A DNA stretch of 56,041 bases, taken from positions 1-56,041 of the forward strand of contig JBBWZQ010000106.1 of assembly GCA_039649115.1 (NCBI GenBank). The letters run 5' to 3'. The first letter of the stretch is position 1. Every line of letters begins with the position of its first letter. The stretch comes from DATEJJ01 sp039649115 (GTDB taxonomy: Bacteria; Actinomycetota; Actinomycetes; Mycobacteriales; Micromonosporaceae). Under the pieces are notes generated by a model. The model was not told the origin of the DNA, ran no database searches, and saw only the letters and a program-made list of their open reading frames with translations. A program made the position numbers and the translations under genes. Shown in pieces: positions 53,361 through 56,041 of the stretch.

Positions 53361-54239
53361 ATGGGTGGGACAGGTTCGGTCTGGCCAGCCGTCGATCAGG
53401 ACCGCGGACCGGTCCCGACGACGGCTGATGTGCGCGGGGTCTGGCGGCGCTCGCTGATCGAGTGGGCCGACGGCAGCCGCGACGAGACCACGGCGGTGCG
53501 GTGGGTCCAGGGCATTTCCTGGTACGGGGACCTGCGCCAGCCGGTGGGCGCGCCCAGCTTCGCCGGCGTCGGGTGCCTGCGCGACCTGTCCGAGGACCAC
53601 CTCGGGTGGCTGGCCCGGCAGCAGGCCTTCGCCGGCTCGCTGGAGCGGGAGGACGGCTGCTTCCGCTGGGGCCACCTGGTCGATCTGGACGTGCACGGCG
53701 GGCAGCCGGATGTGGGCTGGCTCGCGTGGGACGGGGACGCGCTCGTCGAGACGGGCCGGTACCTGCCGTACCGGGAGGCCTGGCAGCGGGTACCGGCGGG
53801 CGGCCAGGACCGGGTGGCCGGGTTGCGCCTGCGCGACTCGTGTACCGGCCAGGCGGGGCTGGTGGTACGGGTGGGGTCGGCGTTCGCGTACGCCCGCGCC
53901 CGTCCGGGCGGTGTCCCGCACGGGCTGCGCGCGGGCGGGCTGCCGGAACTGGTGCGGGACATGGATCCGCCGGCCGCGCAGGACCTGCTGGACTGCGAGG
54001 TGTCGCTGGGCGAGGTGGGTGCCGGCGGGTGGGTCATCGACCGGTCCAGCCTGCCGTTCCGGATGGGCAGCCGGCTGGACACCGCCTCGCCCGGCGTGCG
54101 GCCCGGCGACCGGCGCCGCGCCGGCCTGCACCACGCCGTGACGGCGGACGTGTCCCCGACGGGCATGCCGGTCACCCGCACGTGGCAGGTCGTCGGTGTG
54201 GAGGGCGAGGTGGACGCGCTGGCCGCGTTCACCGGGTGA
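53361..54239 (+). CDS. Unknown soluble protein, weakly HRI1-like
   Basis: 292-residue soluble protein rich in Trp and Arg. The N-terminal motif VRGVWRRSLIEWADGSRDETTAVRWVQGISWYGDLR recalls the HRI1 family of beta-barrel proteins, but I could not confirm this. ATG 53361 lies seven bases after TACTGT (53348-53353); an ATG at 53337 is in frame but precedes that element. It ends 10 bp before the oxygenase start, so the two are probably co-expressed. Confidence 0.65.
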   Translation: MGGTGSVWPAVDQDRGPVPTTADVRGVWRRSLIEWADGSRDETTAVRWVQGISWYGDLRQPVGAPSFAGVGCLRDLSEDHLGWLARQQAFAGSLEREDGCFRWGHLVDLDVHGGQPDVGWLAWDGDALVETGRYLPYREAWQRVPAGGQDRVAGLRLRDSCTGQAGLVVRVGSAFAYARARPGGVPHGLRAGGLPELVRDMDPPAAQDLLDCEVSLGEVGAGGWVIDRSSLPFRMGSRLDTASPGVRPGDRRRAGLHHAVTADVSPTGMPVTRTWQVVGVEGEVDALAAFTG

Positions 54240-54249
54240 GGAGCCGGAA

Positions 54250-55299
54250 ATGGACAACTTCCGCGAGGTACCCGTCGTGGACATCGCCGCGCTGGCGGAC
54301 GGTTCGCCGCGGGAGCGGGCGGCGGTCGCCGCCGCGCTGGGCAGTGCGGCCCGGGACGTCGGCTTCATGTACCTGGCCGGATTCTCCGGAGAGCTCGCGG
54401 GTCCGCGTGGCGGCGATGGCCTGCCGCACCGGCTCTTCGACGATCTGCTCACGGTGACGCAGCGCTTCTTCGCCCAGCCGATGCCGGTGAAGATGCGAAG
54501 CTACATCGGCAACTCGCCCAACCACCGCGGGTACGTGCCCGAGGGCGAGGAGGTCTTCGCGGGCGGCACCGTGGACCGGAAGGAGGCCTTCGACCTCGCC
54601 CTCGACCTGCCCGCCGACGACCCGGATCACCTCGCCGGCAACCCGCTGCTCGGACCGAACCAGTGGCCCGACGTCGCCGGCTTCGCGGCGGCGGCGAGCG
54701 GCTACCACGGCGCCGTACTGGCGCTCGGCCGGCTGGTCCTGCGCGGGTTCGCCATGGCACTCGGGGAACCCGCCGACTTCTTCGACCGGTACGTCACGAA
54801 GCCGCCCAGCCAACTGCGCCTGATCCACTACCCGTTCGACGCGGATGCGGAGGACCGGCCGGGCATCGCGGCGCACACCGACTACGAGTGCTTCACGATT
54901 CTCAAGCCGACGGCGCCCGGTCTCGAAGTGCGCAACGGTGCGGGCGAATGGGTCGACGTGCCGCCGATCGACGACACCTTTGTCCTCAACATAGGCGACA
55001 TGCTGGAACTGTGGACCAATGGGGAGTTCGTCGCCACCACGCACCGGGTGCGGACGGTGCGTGAGGAGCGGTACTCGTTCCCGTTGTTCTTCAGTGTCGA
55101 CTACCACACGCGGGTGGTACCCCTGGAAAGGTTTGTCTCGCCCGGGCGCCCGGCCCGCCCCGGCCTGGTGGCGGGCGAACACCTCTTCGCGCAGACGGCG
55201 CAGAGCTTCCGTTATCTCCAGCGCCGGTTGGCCGCCGGCGAGATCGCCCTGCCGGACGGCTCGCTGGCGCTGTCCTCCTTCGGCCGTACGGCGCAGTGA
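54250..55299 (+). CDS. 2-oxoglutarate/Fe(II)-dependent oxygenase, isopenicillin-N-synthase-like
   Basis: 349-residue non-haem iron oxygenase with the DIOX_N domain (about 5-130) and the 2OG-FeII_Oxy jelly roll (about 190-300). Iron ligands are the His and Asp of AHTDYE and the His of TTHRVR; the Arg of RYSF is the expected 2-oxoglutarate anchor. GAGGAG lies upstream of ATG 54250. No biosynthetic gene cluster surrounds it, so the substrate is open. Confidence 0.88.
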   Translation: MDNFREVPVVDIAALADGSPRERAAVAAALGSAARDVGFMYLAGFSGELAGPRGGDGLPHRLFDDLLTVTQRFFAQPMPVKMRSYIGNSPNHRGYVPEGEEVFAGGTVDRKEAFDLALDLPADDPDHLAGNPLLGPNQWPDVAGFAAAASGYHGAVLALGRLVLRGFAMALGEPADFFDRYVTKPPSQLRLIHYPFDADAEDRPGIAAHTDYECFTILKPTAPGLEVRNGAGEWVDVPPIDDTFVLNIGDMLELWTNGEFVATTHRVRTVREERYSFPLFFSVDYHTRVVPLERFVSPGRPARPGLVAGEHLFAQTAQSFRYLQRRLAAGEIALPDGSLALSSFGRTAQ

Positions 55300-55303
55300 C
55301 GGC

Positions 55304-55951
55304 TCAGCCCTGGTACGGAGGCAGGTCGAGCTGCTTGCGGATCTCCCGCTGTACCGTCGCCTTGTCCGGCCGCGCGTCGATCGACACGACAAACTCCTTG
55401 CGCCGGAACAGATCCAGCACCGGGTTCGTCTTGGCGTGGTAGTCCCGCAGCCGGGACACCAGCGCCTCCTCGGTGTCGTCCTCCCGGCTGGCCAGTTCGC
55501 CGCCGCACACGTCGCAGCGCCCCTCCCGCTTGGGCCGGTGGGCGATCAGGTTGTAGTCCATGCCGCAGCGGGTGCAGAGCCGGCGGCCCAGCACCCGACG
55601 GCGCACTTCCTCGTCGGGCAGGTCGAGGTGGATGACCGCGTCGATGTCGTAACTCTCCAGGAAGAACTCGGCCTGCGCCCGGTTGCGCGGGAACCCGTCG
55701 ATGACGAAGCCGAAGTTCCAGTCGTGCTGCTCCAGACGGGTGCGTACCACGGAACCGACGAGGTCGTCGTCGACGAGTTCGCCCTCGGCCATGATCCGGC
55801 GTACCTGAGCGCCGATCTTGGTGTGGCTCTGCACGTGCCAGCGGAAGATGTCCCCGACGCTGATGTGGGTCAGGTCAAGATCACGAGCCATGAGCTTGGC
55901 CTGGGTGCCCTTTCCGCTGCCCTGGACCCCCATAATCACGTACTTGCGCAT
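55304..55951 (-). CDS. adk: Adenylate kinase-family nucleoside monophosphate kinase
   Basis: 215-residue kinase: P-loop MGVQGSGKGTQ at residues 8-18, NMP-binding region SVGDIFRWHVQ, the FVIDGFPRNRAQAEFF motif, and a lid with a four-Cys zinc site (CTRCG and CDVCG). It converts AMP + ATP to 2 ADP. It is not in the usual secY-adk-map operon, so it may be a second adenylate kinase or a related NMP kinase. ATG 55951 follows TATGGT (55963-55958) by six bases. Confidence 0.87.
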   Translation of the reverse strand: MRKYVIMGVQGSGKGTQAKLMARDLDLTHISVGDIFRWHVQSHTKIGAQVRRIMAEGELVDDDLVGSVVRTRLEQHDWNFGFVIDGFPRNRAQAEFFLESYDIDAVIHLDLPDEEVRRRVLGRRLCTRCGMDYNLIAHRPKREGRCDVCGGELASREDDTEEALVSRLRDYHAKTNPVLDLFRRKEFVVSIDARPDKATVQREIRKQLDLPPYQG

Positions 55952-55973
55952 GACGGCACCATAGACTCCCCGG
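55952..55973. promoter_or_regulatory. Overlapping divergent -10 elements
   Basis: TATGGT (minus, 55963-55958) serves adk and TAGACT (plus, 55962-55967) serves the next gene. They share the TA pair at 55962-55963. Each is six bases from its start codon, so the two inferred transcription starts are only 23 bp apart and initiation should be mutually exclusive. Confidence 0.6.
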
Positions 55974-56041
55974 ATGGGTGACGATCTCGTGGGCCGGATC
56001 CGTTTCATGGACGCGCAACCGGTCAATCTGGACGGGTTCGC
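55974..56041 (+). CDS. Start of a gene cut by the window edge
   Basis: ATG 55974 opens an uninterrupted frame (MGDDLVGRIRFMDAQPVNLDG...) to the edge, with TAGACT exactly six bases upstream and high-GC codon use. Only 22 residues are visible, too few to name a family. Confidence 0.6.
   Translation, partial: MGDDLVGRIRFMDAQPVNLDGF

Noticed and set aside
53361..55299. Natural-product biosynthetic cluster around the 2OG oxygenase
   Set aside because: No NRPS, PKS, terpene or RiPP genes and no tailoring set are nearby; adenylate kinase and formaldehyde dehydrogenase flank the pair.

Overview
This window comes from a high-GC, Gram-positive actinobacterium. Third codon positions are almost all G or C, GTG starts are common, and many start codons sit 6-7 nt after a TANNNT -10 element, as in leaderless transcripts. 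Lipoproteins, a PadR/ABC exporter module, an actinobacterial acyl-CoA carboxylase with an epsilon subunit, and a PIN-PhoH protein all fit this group. The overall gene set looks like Micromonosporaceae, but that family-level placement is inference. I see no tRNA, rRNA, CRISPR array, transposase or integrase; this is mainly chromosomal core and near-core sequence. Sixty protein genes are listed (two cut by the window edges) plus one decayed gene.

Layout. 1-10.7 kb: the 5' part of a Ser/Thr kinase gene, an acyl-CoA mutase large subunit without a B12 domain, an M20 amidohydrolase, a DUF4349 lipoprotein, a metallo-hydrolase, a polytopic membrane protein with a possible AUC start, a coiled-coil protein, an SCO6745-type protein and a double-GNAT acetyltransferase. 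10.7-15.6 kb: gamma-glutamylcyclotransferase-like protein, flavin disulfide-reductase-like NAD(P)H dehydrogenase, a MarR-ABC exporter operon with a promoter-embedded operator, and YbjQ. 15.6-28.4 kb: an acyl-CoA carboxylase neighbourhood (accA, maf, accE, accD, birA, PH-domain protein, gtrA) matching the order known around Mycobacterium tuberculosis Rv3277-Rv3285, interrupted by a PadR/ABC exporter unit, an MFS transporter, a zinc-ribbon MscL, an M50-like protease and one intact plus one broken Uma2 gene.

28.7-44.2 kb: pckG, a cis-prenyltransferase, a small accessory patch (XRE-type regulator facing two small unknown genes across a palindrome-rich 300-bp region), a putative phoAT-phoH2 pair, a transglycosylase-like secreted protein behind a long leader, a rhomboid protease, a ferredoxin-NADP reductase, glpX, DUF4245, an LppX/LprG-like lipoprotein, xseB-xseA, ispH and rmuC. 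This resembles the M. tuberculosis Rv1086-Rv1110 order. 44.2-56 kb: a Gly-rich membrane protein, an AbiEi/DUF559-type protein, a DUF1349 protein, a heterodimeric ABC exporter, an Ada-AlkA fusion next to a glutathione-independent formaldehyde dehydrogenase, an unknown protein coupled to a 2OG-Fe(II) oxygenase, adenylate kinase, and the first codons of a further gene.

Functional themes. Acyl-CoA metabolism is well covered: AccA/AccD/AccE with the BirA ligase that biotinylates AccA could make methylmalonyl-CoA, and the mutase could act on it. Gluconeogenesis is represented by pckG and glpX, isoprenoid supply by ispH and the prenyltransferase, and DNA repair by xseAB, rmuC and ada-alkA. The less ordinary items are the phoAT-phoH2 architecture, the XRE accessory patch, the MscL-zinc-ribbon fusion, the AUC start candidate, overlapping divergent -10 elements at adk, and several minisatellites, three of which cover stop codons.
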